From assembly GCA_963204915.1 (NCBI GenBank), contig CAUJHS010000081.1, forward strand, positions 1 to 64,000: DNA of 64,000 bases. Direction: 5' to 3'. Below the pieces are notes generated by a model that was not told the origin of the DNA, did no database searches, and was given only the letters and a program-made list of their open reading frames with translations. Below are positions 56,284-64,000 of the stretch, piece by piece. The number at the start of each line of letters is the position of its first letter. Positions within the stretch are counted from its first letter, which is position 1. A program made the translations under genes and the position numbers. This stretch comes from Planctomycetota bacterium. GTDB lineage: Bacteria > Planctomycetota > Planctomycetia > Pirellulales > Pirellulaceae.

Positions 56284-57438
56284 ATGCGATTCTTGATGTT
56301 AGGCTTGGGATTGTGGCTCATAACCCTCGCGTGCCTCGCTGCGCGTGGTGAAGACAGCGCACAAACCCCGGCGGCGAAGGAATCGGAAGTCACAGCTGAG
56401 CAGATTCAACAGTGGATTCGTGATCTGGATTCCGAGCGATACCAAGCGCGCGAAGACGCGACTGCGGCTCTGTTGCGTGGCGGGCATGAGGTTGTCGCGC
56501 CCGTCGCCAAAGCAGCCACGGATCGCGGTTTGGAAGTCGCCATTCGGGCCGTTTATGTACTGCGCGAAGCGGCCCTTTCTGAAGATTCGAAAACAGCCGA
56601 AGCGGCCGAGCTCGCGCTAAAGCAGCTAGCCGAAACGCCGGGCGTCGCCGCGCCGCGCGCCACCCGCACCCTGTTCGCCTTAGGCGAGTTGCGGCGTCGG
56701 CGCATTCTGGCGTATTTGGCGGAGCGCGGCGTCAAATTCCAATCGACTCAAGCATTCGGCAATGGCACGCCCTATCCCGATCCGAACGCGCTCTGGTTCG
56801 ACAAAGACTGGAAAGGGACGGAAGAGGACCTGTCGAAGATCAAATTTCTCACGCACATTACCACCGTCACTTTGGAAGGCGCCCATACGACCGATGCGTG
56901 GCTGGAGAAAGTTTCTCAGATGCCTCGGGTGACCGCTCTTTCCATCAAGCGCGCGAAGATCACCGATGGAGGCTTGGCTGCCATAAAAAAAATGCCGAGC
57001 CTTCAGGAATTGAGCGTGTACTATTCGCCCATCGGCGACGGCGCCGTCGACGTGTTGATCGACATGCGCGGTCTGACCAAGCTGAAACTCTACGGCGGCA
57101 TGCTGACGCAAGAAGGGAAGACGCAACTGGAGCACGCATTTGCAGAAGCGGCGACGGACCTCGATATCCGCCGAGGCGCATTCCTTGGCGTAAGCTGCGG
57201 CCAGGGTCAAATTGGATTCGGCTGCGTCATCACATACGTTCGCGAAGGAAGCGCGGCCGCGAAAGCGGGGCTTTATGCCGGAGATGTTATTCTGAGCTAT
57301 GACGGAAAGAAAGTTTCGGATTTTGAAACTTTGACGGCGCACATCGCTCAGCACGCGCCAGGGGATACCGCCGACATGGAGATTCAGCGCGGACCAACGA
57401 CCGTTACGAAGAAGATCACCCTTGGCGAGTGGGAATGA
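56284..57438 (+). CDS. Secreted HEAT/LRR/PDZ protein
   Basis: A 384-residue exported protein. After a signal peptide (MLGLGLWLITLACLAARG) come alpha-helical HEAT-like repeats (SERYQAREDATAALLRGGHE), then leucine-rich-repeat-like units (VTALSIKRAKITDGGLAAIK, LQELSVYYSPIGDGAVDVL) and a C-terminal PDZ domain (GAFLGVSCG…YVREGSAAAKAGLYAGDVIL). It looks like a scaffold or peptide-binding factor. The ATG at 56284 begins the signal peptide; the frame extends upstream into the divergent gene's start. Confidence 0.72.
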   Translation: MRFLMLGLGLWLITLACLAARGEDSAQTPAAKESEVTAEQIQQWIRDLDSERYQAREDATAALLRGGHEVVAPVAKAATDRGLEVAIRAVYVLREAALSEDSKTAEAAELALKQLAETPGVAAPRATRTLFALGELRRRRILAYLAERGVKFQSTQAFGNGTPYPDPNALWFDKDWKGTEEDLSKIKFLTHITTVTLEGAHTTDAWLEKVSQMPRVTALSIKRAKITDGGLAAIKKMPSLQELSVYYSPIGDGAVDVLIDMRGLTKLKLYGGMLTQEGKTQLEHAFAEAATDLDIRRGAFLGVSCGQGQIGFGCVITYVREGSAAAKAGLYAGDVILSYDGKKVSDFETLTAHIAQHAPGDTADMEIQRGPTTVTKKITLGEWE

Positions 57439-57439
57439 G

Positions 57440-58186
57440 ATGACGCGTCACTCACGCTTCGCACTTTTCGCAACGTTGTGTCTCTCGGCCGCCTTGTGGC
57501 GGCCCTTGGTATTGATGGCGGAAGATCCCTCGCTGGCGTCGCCGCGGAACGATGCGTCGGTGAAGCCCGGTCCGCAAGGCGCTTTGCTTGACGGCAAGAC
57601 CTTGTCAGGCTGGCACGTCGCCGAGACGCAAGACTTTGAGCACCACGGCGAAGTCCGCGTTGTCGATGGGGTGATCGTGCTCGAGATGGGACAACCCGCC
57701 ACCGGTATTGTATGGAAGGGACGCCCGCCGCGCGAAAACTATGAACTTTCGCTCGAAGCCAAACGCTTAGATGGCAACGATTTCTTTTGCGGGTTGACCT
57801 TTCCCGTGGGAGACTCGTACGTGTCGTTCATCGTCGGCGGTTGGGGCGGTGGGGCGACGGGGCTTTCCAACTTGGATGGTTACTCGGCCGTCGAGAATGA
57901 GACGACCGGTTATACCGAGTTCAAGGCGGATCAATGGTATCGGATTCGTGTTCGCGTAACTCCTCAACATGTTGCCGCCTGGATTGACGATCGAGAGCAA
58001 TTTCAAGTGGAGCGCAAAGATCGGAAGTTCTCAGTTTGGTGGGAGCAAGAGCCTATGCGTCCTCTCGGCGTGGCCACATGGCGCACCAAGGCGACCGTGC
58101 GCAATATTTCGCTTAAATCGCTAAAAGTGAGTGCGGCGACTAAGGAGCAAGTGTCAAAAGAGCCGGGTGGCGCCACGCCGGAATGA
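57440..58186 (+). CDS. DUF1080 (3-keto-disaccharide hydrolase-like) protein
   Basis: A 248-residue exported protein with the DUF1080 jelly-roll pattern: LLDGKTLSGWHVAETQDFEH near the N-terminus, then YELSLEAKRLDGNDFFCGLT and VGGWGGGATGLSNLDGYSAV, and RPLGVATWRTKATVRNISLK at the end. DUF1080 proteins are abundant in planctomycetes and some hydrolyse oxidised sugars. It starts one base after the upstream stop and is probably co-transcribed. Confidence 0.8.
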   Translation: MTRHSRFALFATLCLSAALWRPLVLMAEDPSLASPRNDASVKPGPQGALLDGKTLSGWHVAETQDFEHHGEVRVVDGVIVLEMGQPATGIVWKGRPPRENYELSLEAKRLDGNDFFCGLTFPVGDSYVSFIVGGWGGGATGLSNLDGYSAVENETTGYTEFKADQWYRIRVRVTPQHVAAWIDDREQFQVERKDRKFSVWWEQEPMRPLGVATWRTKATVRNISLKSLKVSAATKEQVSKEPGGATPE

Positions 58187-58240
58187 GTTGAATTCGTCTG
58201 GCTGTTGTGTTCGAGCTTCGTTCGTATCATCGGGTTGATC

Positions 58241-58675
58241 ATGCAAGTCAAAAAGATTTTGTTCCCTACCGACTTCTCCCATTGCAGCGACGCCGCCCTG
58301 CCGGTAGCTACGTCTCTGGCGCGCGATAGCGGTGCAACCCTGTTGATTGTTCATGCGGAGGAGCCTCCCATGGCCTACGGAGGAGGCGAAATGTATTACG
58401 GAATTCCTGATCCCGTGACGGAAGACCTTCGCAACATGTTGAAGAAGGTGGTCCCCTCGGATCCAGGCGTGCCTTACGAGCATCATCTCGTCGTGGGAGA
58501 CCCCGCAACTTCCATTAGTGAATTGGCGAAGTCGCAAGGAGCGGACCTGATCGTCATGGGCACCCACGGCCGGACGGGCTTACGAAGACTGTTGATGGGT
58601 AGCGTGGCCGAGGCGATTGTGCGCCGCGCGCCGTGTCCCGTGTTTATCATGAAAGAGCCTCAGGCAGAGGCGTGA
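58241..58675 (+). CDS. Universal stress protein (UspA family)
   Basis: A 144-residue UspA protein of ATP-binding type: VKKILFPTDFSHCSDAALPV at the start and the nucleotide loop GTHGRTGLRRLLMGSVAEAI at the end (G-x2-G-x9-GS), then VRRAPCPVFIMK. Role in stress survival inferred from the family. It closes a three-gene plus-strand run. Confidence 0.92.
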   Translation: MQVKKILFPTDFSHCSDAALPVATSLARDSGATLLIVHAEEPPMAYGGGEMYYGIPDPVTEDLRNMLKKVVPSDPGVPYEHHLVVGDPATSISELAKSQGADLIVMGTHGRTGLRRLLMGSVAEAIVRRAPCPVFIMKEPQAEA

Positions 58676-58691
58676 TTTCACGGCGTGAAAT
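58675..58691. repeat. Short perfect palindrome at the stop of the stress protein gene
   Basis: ATTTCAC and GTGAAAT face each other across GGC. It overlaps the stop codon and lies 16 bp before the convergent gene ends. Without a T tract it is not a classic terminator. Confidence 0.35.
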
Positions 58692-58707
58692 GCAGTTCGC
58701 CGCGCGC

Positions 58708-59169
58708 CTAGGGCGCCGGGTAAAGCTTCTCGAATACCGCCTTATCCTCGGGATGTTCAAAATTCGGCGCCTGGCCAGCTGCGAGCGCGTACATGGCAAG
58801 GGCTTTCTCGCGTTGTCCCGCTGCGGAGTAGGCGCGGGCCGCGCAGCCCCAGGCACATGCGCGGTCAAACGCGTTTTGCGCATCACCGGTTTGCCCGCTC
58901 AAAGTGACACACCGTTCCGCATGCCGCACCGCCGCTTCGGGTAGTGATGCCGCCGCATAGGCGGTAGCGAGAAGGCACTGGGCCCGCTGATGGTTCATTG
59001 GCGTTCCCACCGCCAGCCAATGGTGGCACGCCGCGTGCGCCGCATGAATGAGTCGCTCTTGATCCTCGGCTGATAGCGGGCCCGACTCGATAAAATCCCA
59101 TGCCAGGTTGTTGCACTCAACTGCGAACCAACGATGCGCTCGCGACACGTCAAACGGAGGTTCTGTCAT
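58708..59169 (-). CDS. TPR-like protein, unknown
   Basis: A 153-residue soluble protein. Helical repeats such as AQCLLATAYAAASLPEAAVR and CAWGCAARAYSAAGQREKAL are TPR-like (helix pairs with small residues at fixed spacing). No enzymatic residues. The ATG at 59169 is chosen because the longer frame before it is basic and irregular. Confidence 0.55.
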   Translation of the reverse strand: MTEPPFDVSRAHRWFAVECNNLAWDFIESGPLSAEDQERLIHAAHAACHHWLAVGTPMNHQRAQCLLATAYAAASLPEAAVRHAERCVTLSGQTGDAQNAFDRACAWGCAARAYSAAGQREKALAMYALAAGQAPNFEHPEDKAVFEKLYPAP

Positions 59170-59326
59170 GGTTTTTAACTTGGGTCGGGGCGTCCAAACT
59201 TGCGGCGCGGATTTCGACAGAATCCCCAGTCTACGTTGAAGTTTTGCTGAAGCAAGTCGTTTCAAAGGCGGAATCGTGGAAACGATGCGATGTTCCCTTT
59301 CTCCGTATGTGTCTTGTTCCAGTGGC

Positions 59327-60259
59327 TCAAAACAACCGTTGTTGTGTTGGCGTCTGCTTGCTTTCTTGCTCGCCGGGCCAAGGTGGAAAGTCAGGCAAAC
59401 CAGCCACGAACTGGCTCAACGCCTCGTGAAAACAGCGAGCCGCATGGGGAGCGAAGGTGTCGTCCGGCGTGTGCGCAAAAATATACGGCGTAAGACCTTG
59501 GTCCAACCACTGCGCCGTGACCTGCGCCCATTCCCCCAGCCATGGAGCCATGGCCGGGACGTCGTTCTTTCCAATGATTCGCACAAACGGCCGCGGTCCG
59601 GTAATGGTCGTTCGGTGCGGCGATTTCGGTTTCCGTTGCTGCGCGCCTGCTTCCGCGCCATCGGCGGGAGGAGCCGAAAAAAGGGGGCGGCTATCTAGCA
59701 AGACGCGATCAATTTGTAACTCGCGCAATAACGAATCCAAACGCAACTCATGCACGCCTCCATCAAAAAAGTCGGGGTGGCGCACTTCCAACGCGTAGGG
59801 AAAATCTCGGGGCAAGCTGCGAAGGTAGGCCTCTAACGCCGGCCATTCCCGCCCAGTGAAGTTCGGCGGCAGTTGTAGAAACGAAGGGCCTAAGCGGTTG
59901 GCTGCTGCGAGCTTTTCAAGAACCTCAAGAAAGGCGCCCGTTACGCGGCTAACGCCGGAAAGCCGGTGCTCATGACTGATGGCGCGTGGGAACTTCAGCG
60001 CGAACTGAAAGCCCGGCGCCGACTCCGTCGTCCATCGCTCCAAGGCGTCAAGCGTGGGAAGGCCATAAAACGTGCTGTTGCCTTCAACCGTGTTAAACAC
60101 TGCGGAATATTGCGCCAGCCATTCCGAGCGTGACGCTCGCCGTGTAAAGAGCGTCCCTTTCCAACGTTCACACGCCCAAATTGGGCAACCAATCAAATAC
60201 GGCAGGCCTGGAAGTTTTTCGCTCGCCGTGCGTGAATGGACTTCCATGTCGCAAATCAC
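59327..60259 (-). CDS. DUF72 (YecE-like) protein
   Basis: A 310-residue protein of the DUF72 TIM-barrel family: YSAVFNTVEGNSTFYGLPTL, FQFALKFPRAISHEHRLSGV, LGPSFLQLPPNFTGREWPAL, FPYALEVRHPDFFDG, and FVRIIGKNDVPAMAPWLGEW near the end. Function unproven. The GTG start overlaps the stop of the AsmA-like gene by four bases; an ATG four codons later is possible. Confidence 0.85.
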   Translation of the reverse strand: MICDMEVHSRTASEKLPGLPYLIGCPIWACERWKGTLFTRRASRSEWLAQYSAVFNTVEGNSTFYGLPTLDALERWTTESAPGFQFALKFPRAISHEHRLSGVSRVTGAFLEVLEKLAAANRLGPSFLQLPPNFTGREWPALEAYLRSLPRDFPYALEVRHPDFFDGGVHELRLDSLLRELQIDRVLLDSRPLFSAPPADGAEAGAQQRKPKSPHRTTITGPRPFVRIIGKNDVPAMAPWLGEWAQVTAQWLDQGLTPYIFAHTPDDTFAPHAARCFHEALSQFVAGLPDFPPWPGEQESKQTPTQQRLF

Positions 60260-61860
60260 TCGGATCGGTTCCGTCGTTGGCGATTGAACAAGCGCCGTAA
60301 TGGTCCTTGTCGCGGCGCGTCGACCTCCGCTTCCGACTGGTCCGGCAGCGCTTGTTCCTCGGTGGAAACGTCAGGCTCGACACGATCATCTGGTGGAGGT
60401 GGTGGCAAAGCGTCGCCTACGGCATCGGCTGTTGAATCGTTAAGGGCTTGCGCATTGGGCGTTGGGCTTTGTTGGCCGCGTCGCTCGGCCCGCCGCTCTC
60501 GAACCCGCGCCAAGGATTCAGCCAAGCCGGACATCACATTTTGCGTCGCGCTGCGCGCCGTTGGCAACAATTCTTTGGCGATCTCCACGACATCGTCGGC
60601 GACCGCGCCGTCGGCGTCGACCGGATCGTCGCTCACTAGATTCGCAAACTGTTTGACGAGCCCCTTTTCCGGCGGCAACGCCACCTTAGGGTCGTCGAGC
60701 GTGCCCGTCACGGCCAGTTGTACGGTTTTGCCCGATACGCGCTGAGCGATTGGTCCCTTAAAGGCAAGGTTGAGGGCAACCGGTACTTCTACTCGCAGAT
60801 CCAGGGTCTTATCCAAACCCACCGAGCCCGACGTCCGGACCAGCAACGTGGGATCGATTTCCGGCAGGCCAAAAGCGAGTCCCTCATGGTGGACGCGACG
60901 ATCGCGCAATTCAAAGTTCACCACCGACGCATCGGCCAGACGCACTTTCGACGGCATCTCAGCGCCAAGTAGAGTTGCGACGCGCGTGGCGATTTGCTGC
61001 AAGAGCGGGTTTTTGATCCCCGTCTCGACCGAATGCAATTCTAAGCGGCCCGAAGCCCGCGCGAGAGGCTTCTCGATATCGGTACCATCTGTTGTAGCGG
61101 GCCGGTTTAACGGCAACCGAAACTCGTCAATCGCCAAAGATACCTCGCCATCGACCCACGTTGAGTAGGCTAAGATTGGCGCGACGAGTTGCAGCCCATT
61201 GTCGCACATCTCGGGCGTAAGCTGTTTGTGGTCAAGAGGTTGAAACGGCTGCACTGAGAGCCAACGCGTGTCGTCGACGTAATTAATGCTGACGGTGGCG
61301 TTTACTCCCTGCACATCCAAAAGAGGTGCTTCCACACCCGCGCGGTAAAGGACCACGCCAGCGTTACGCAAATCGGCAGTAAGTTCGGGCTTACGTTCGG
61401 CTTGAACCTGGGCAGGCGCGCCACCATTCTTGCCGGCTGGCGACTTGGCTCCGATGCCTTGAAAGTTCCAACCCGTGGGTTTCGCTACCAGGGTTACATG
61501 TGGTTTCTCGACCAAGAAGCGTCCGAGGCGATGACGTGAAAGCCCCAATTGCCACCACGGCCGATCCGAACGGATTTCGGCCACGTCCAACAAGGGATCA
61601 CCATAGGCCGACTCGACCTTTAAGTCGCCAAGCTTCAGCGGACTGAACCAGCCCAGTGATAACTCGCCGACTTGCACTCGAACATTTTCCTTCGCTGCGG
61701 CCTGATCGACGATCCAGTCGCGGATTGGCGGAAATGACACGACGTACGGAGCAGCCGCGACAAGGAGAGCCAGCGTCAGCAAAAAGCCCAATAACCAACG
61801 GACCACGCGCCGTTTTTTTCGCGGAGCGACGCTAGGGGGTGTAACATCGGAGTCAGCCAT
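60256..61860 (-). CDS. AsmA/DUF748-like envelope protein
   Basis: A 534-residue protein with one N-terminal helix (VVRWLLGFLLTLALLVAAAP) and a long beta-rich body (VRVQVGELSLGWFSPLKLGD, LELHSVETGIKNPLLQQIAT, VPVALNLAFKGPIAQRVSGK), ending in a Pro/Glu-rich basic tail. The pattern resembles AsmA-like lipid-transfer bridges, but the match is by character rather than by clear motif. It overlaps the DUF72 gene by four bases. Confidence 0.55.
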   Translation of the reverse strand: MADSDVTPPSVAPRKKRRVVRWLLGFLLTLALLVAAAPYVVSFPPIRDWIVDQAAAKENVRVQVGELSLGWFSPLKLGDLKVESAYGDPLLDVAEIRSDRPWWQLGLSRHRLGRFLVEKPHVTLVAKPTGWNFQGIGAKSPAGKNGGAPAQVQAERKPELTADLRNAGVVLYRAGVEAPLLDVQGVNATVSINYVDDTRWLSVQPFQPLDHKQLTPEMCDNGLQLVAPILAYSTWVDGEVSLAIDEFRLPLNRPATTDGTDIEKPLARASGRLELHSVETGIKNPLLQQIATRVATLLGAEMPSKVRLADASVVNFELRDRRVHHEGLAFGLPEIDPTLLVRTSGSVGLDKTLDLRVEVPVALNLAFKGPIAQRVSGKTVQLAVTGTLDDPKVALPPEKGLVKQFANLVSDDPVDADGAVADDVVEIAKELLPTARSATQNVMSGLAESLARVRERRAERRGQQSPTPNAQALNDSTADAVGDALPPPPPDDRVEPDVSTEEQALPDQSEAEVDAPRQGPLRRLFNRQRRNRSE

Positions 61861-62039
61861 CGCGGTGAACCACCTCACTGTTGTTCAATCAAAATCCACC
61901 GTTCGTATTATACGCGTTAGAATGCGTCCATTTTGCGTATTGGTGGGCATTCTTTATGTTTTCCGCGTTTTTGCCGAAAACGCCGACAAAAAACGGACGG
62001 AAAATGCCGACCAACCGACGTGTTGCGCATAAAGGGCTA

Positions 62040-63056
62040 TTACAGCCAACCTGCCTCGCGGTACCACGCGGCTGTTTGTCCTAATCGTTGTTCGAAGGGC
62101 GCTCGTGGTTCAAACTTTAACTCCTCAAAGGTCTTGCGGGGATCACACGCCCATGAAGCAGCGCTAGCCTCCACTAATTTGTCAGAATTCAGCAACGGTA
62201 TACCCATTCCGAACTTTGACAAGGTTTGGTTGGTAAAGGCCACCGGCCACGCGACAGGCTTGGGAAGCGGCAAAACGGGCGCGTACGGGTAATTCATGAC
62301 GCGGCGCACCATCCGTCCCACTTGCGCATAAGTGGGGAACTCATTGAGGCATGCAAAATAGAAGCCAACGCCTGGTTCGGCATCCTCAGGATCCGCAGGA
62401 ATTCTCTGACCCACGTCCGCGGCTCGAAGCAGAATATCCACCAGTTCCGTGACGTGAATCACCGATAGGGGGGGCGTGCGAAATCCTAGCACTGGATGGA
62501 AACGCCACTGACGAATCGTCTTGAAAATCGGCAGTGAGCCGCGATCACGTTCGCCGAACACGGCGCCCGGCCTGACAACGGTAATCGGCATCCGAGAGGA
62601 AAGCGCCGTGACCCGCGCCTCTCCTGCATATTTACTTTGACCGTAACGGGAGATGGGTTGGGGTGGGTGACTTAGCTGCCGCACGGCGCCTCGCGGGGCT
62701 GGCCCAACCGCGGCTACCGACGAAACATGGACGAAAACCGGTGGCGATTCAAGCTGTGAGCAAGCTTCGGCCAAGTTGGCGGTTAATTCGACGTTAACGC
62801 GATGGAGTTCGCCCCGTCGACGCTCGGCCAACGCGCCGGCGACGTGAAACACCGTGTCGACGCCACGCAATGCGTCACGAACAACCGCTGCGTCATCAAG
62901 TTCTCCACGAATAATTTCGACGGAGAGCGGCTCTAAGTACGGTGCTGGCGAGCCAGGACGCACCAAACAACGAACCGTATCGCCGCGCTCCGCCAGCGCT
63001 TCGGCAAGATGTCCTCCTACAAATCCGGTCGCGCCGGTGAGCAAAATCTTCGTCAT
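62040..63056 (-). CDS. NAD-dependent epimerase/dehydratase (extended SDR)
   Basis: A 338-residue extended short-chain dehydrogenase: nucleotide-binding GATGFVGGHLAEALAERGDT, DTVFHVAGALAERRRGELHR and the catalytic YGQSK (Tyr-x3-Lys). The sugar or polyketide-like substrate cannot be told. Downstream neighbours give no hint. ATG at 63056 is the only good start. Confidence 0.9.
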   Translation of the reverse strand: MTKILLTGATGFVGGHLAEALAERGDTVRCLVRPGSPAPYLEPLSVEIIRGELDDAAVVRDALRGVDTVFHVAGALAERRRGELHRVNVELTANLAEACSQLESPPVFVHVSSVAAVGPAPRGAVRQLSHPPQPISRYGQSKYAGEARVTALSSRMPITVVRPGAVFGERDRGSLPIFKTIRQWRFHPVLGFRTPPLSVIHVTELVDILLRAADVGQRIPADPEDAEPGVGFYFACLNEFPTYAQVGRMVRRVMNYPYAPVLPLPKPVAWPVAFTNQTLSKFGMGIPLLNSDKLVEASAASWACDPRKTFEELKFEPRAPFEQRLGQTAAWYREAGWL

Positions 63057-63297
63057 AAATCAGCTGGTGGTAGAGCGTAGTTCGTTTCGTGGCGGGCCGA
63101 AGAGGCAAGACATGTAAGTGCGGGGAGGACCGATTCGTGGACGCGCCGCGCGCAACATTCCAGATTAACTCGCGAGAATAATTCTAATCCACGGTCGGGA
63201 CTTAGGAACTACGAGGCGACGCTTGCAAACCCATGACGTTTGGACCAACATGTTGTGTTCACCCAGCCAATCGACACACGACACCGGAGACGCGACG

Positions 63298-64000
63298 ATG
63301 AGTTTGAGGTCGGTGGCGCTGAGCGCGCTGCTCTTTTTCGCAAACGCCATGGGAATTACGCCGAGTCATGCCGAGTCGACGGTTGTTTTCAAACCCAATC
63401 CCAAGACGGCGTTTCAAACCAGTTCGGAAGGCGGAGTCGATTTCGCGTTCCAAGGCGAGTACGCCGGGTTCTGCGGCGCCTGGGGGAGGGGGCCGGAGGT
63501 CGGCTTACAAGTTGTGGCGCGAGGCGGCGGAAAATTCGACGCCGCTCTTTATTGCGGGGGCTTACCCGGCGCCGGCGGTGGAGCAAGTCTTCCAACCGCC
63601 TTTTCGGGCGAACTGCAAGGTTCGTTTCTCTCACTCAAGGCGCCAGATTCGACAGTTGTCGTCGAGCCCGGCCATGCAACATGGTTCAACGGGGCAGGAC
63701 GCCCCATCGCTTCGCTAATCAAAGTGAAGCGCGTGAGTCGAACGCTCGGAGCCATACCGCCACGATCCGCCAAGGTGTTGTTCGATGGGTCGGGGGTCGA
63801 ACACTTTCAGGATGGGGCGGAAATCACTGAAGACGGTTTGCTGGCTGAAGGCGCTCGACTGCGCGATCCCGTACAGAATTTTCACTTGCACCTTGAGTTC
63901 CGACTTCCCTTCATGCCCTACGCACGCGGGCAAGGAAGGTCCAACAGTGGGGTCTACATTCAGCAGCGATACGAAGTGCAAATCTTGGATTCTTTTGGCC
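63298..64000 (+). CDS. DUF1080 protein, cut by the window edge
   Basis: The frame from ATG at 63298 is open to the end of the window (234 codons). It has a signal peptide (LRSVALSALLFFANAMGITP), an N-terminal domain of about 160 residues, then the DUF1080 start (KVLFDGSGVEHFQDGAEITE, NFHLHLEFRLPFMPYARGQG, RSNSGVYIQQRYEVQILDSF). GGAG lies eight bases before the ATG. Its second half is outside the window. It is a second, longer relative of the gene at 57440. Confidence 0.8.
   Translation, partial: MSLRSVALSALLFFANAMGITPSHAESTVVFKPNPKTAFQTSSEGGVDFAFQGEYAGFCGAWGRGPEVGLQVVARGGGKFDAALYCGGLPGAGGGASLPTAFSGELQGSFLSLKAPDSTVVVEPGHATWFNGAGRPIASLIKVKRVSRTLGAIPPRSAKVLFDGSGVEHFQDGAEITEDGLLAEGARLRDPVQNFHLHLEFRLPFMPYARGQGRSNSGVYIQQRYEVQILDSFG

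Overview
The window looks like a chromosome segment of a planctomycete, most likely of the Pirellula/Rhodopirellula side of the phylum. The evidence is direct: four DUF1559 proteins, a cytochrome/DUF1549/DUF1553 giant protein, two DUF1080 proteins, a sigma factor–kinase pair of planctomycete style, and a fused alternative complex III–caa3 oxidase operon. Codon use is moderately GC-rich throughout, and I see no large foreign island. The only mobile trace is a truncated IS1380-type transposase near 8.7–9.05 kb.

Layout. 0.5–8.6 kb: a JmjC/cupin oxygenase, then a loose pyrimidine group (dihydroorotase, uracil phosphoribosyltransferase, cytidine deaminase, pyrimidine-nucleoside phosphorylase) interrupted by a membrane-anchored VWA protein and a secreted NHL-type propeller. 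8.6–12.1 kb: IS1380 relic, an isolated ribosomal protein L24 gene, an MFS transporter and a HEAT-repeat protein. 12.2–24.9 kb (minus strand): twelve tightly packed genes, actABCDEF, a membrane protein, a SCO copper chaperone and the four caa3 oxidase subunits. Together they would carry electrons from quinol to oxygen. 25–31.2 kb: a DUF1559 pseudopilin-like protein, a small membrane protein, then a sigma factor, a Ser/Thr kinase with an anti-sigma-like zinc motif and a secreted DUF1559-type protein, closed by a clear terminator.

31.3–40.1 kb: a DAHP synthase gene behind a near-consensus promoter, a 1132-residue cytochrome/DUF1549/DUF1553 protein, three overlapping prepilin-like genes and two tandem DUF1559 genes, ending in a strong, probably bidirectional terminator. 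40.2–41.6 kb: small hypothetical genes, including a 58-codon membrane protein. 41.7–51.7 kb (minus strand): a flagellar rod/ring/hook-junction operon flgF-G-A-H-I-J-N-K-L with a sigma-54-like promoter in front of flgF. Its FlgL is unusually large at 889 residues.

52.5–64 kb: housekeeping and accessory genes. These are a DUF1328 protein, a small lipoprotein, a THUMP-like methyltransferase, an ABC ATPase overlapping nadC (with terminator), a HEAT/LRR/PDZ protein, two DUF1080 proteins (one cut by the window edge), a universal stress protein, a TPR-like protein, a DUF72 protein, an AsmA-like protein and a nucleotide-sugar-type epimerase. I found no tRNA, rRNA or CRISPR array by eye. All functions are inferred from motifs read directly; no database search was possible.
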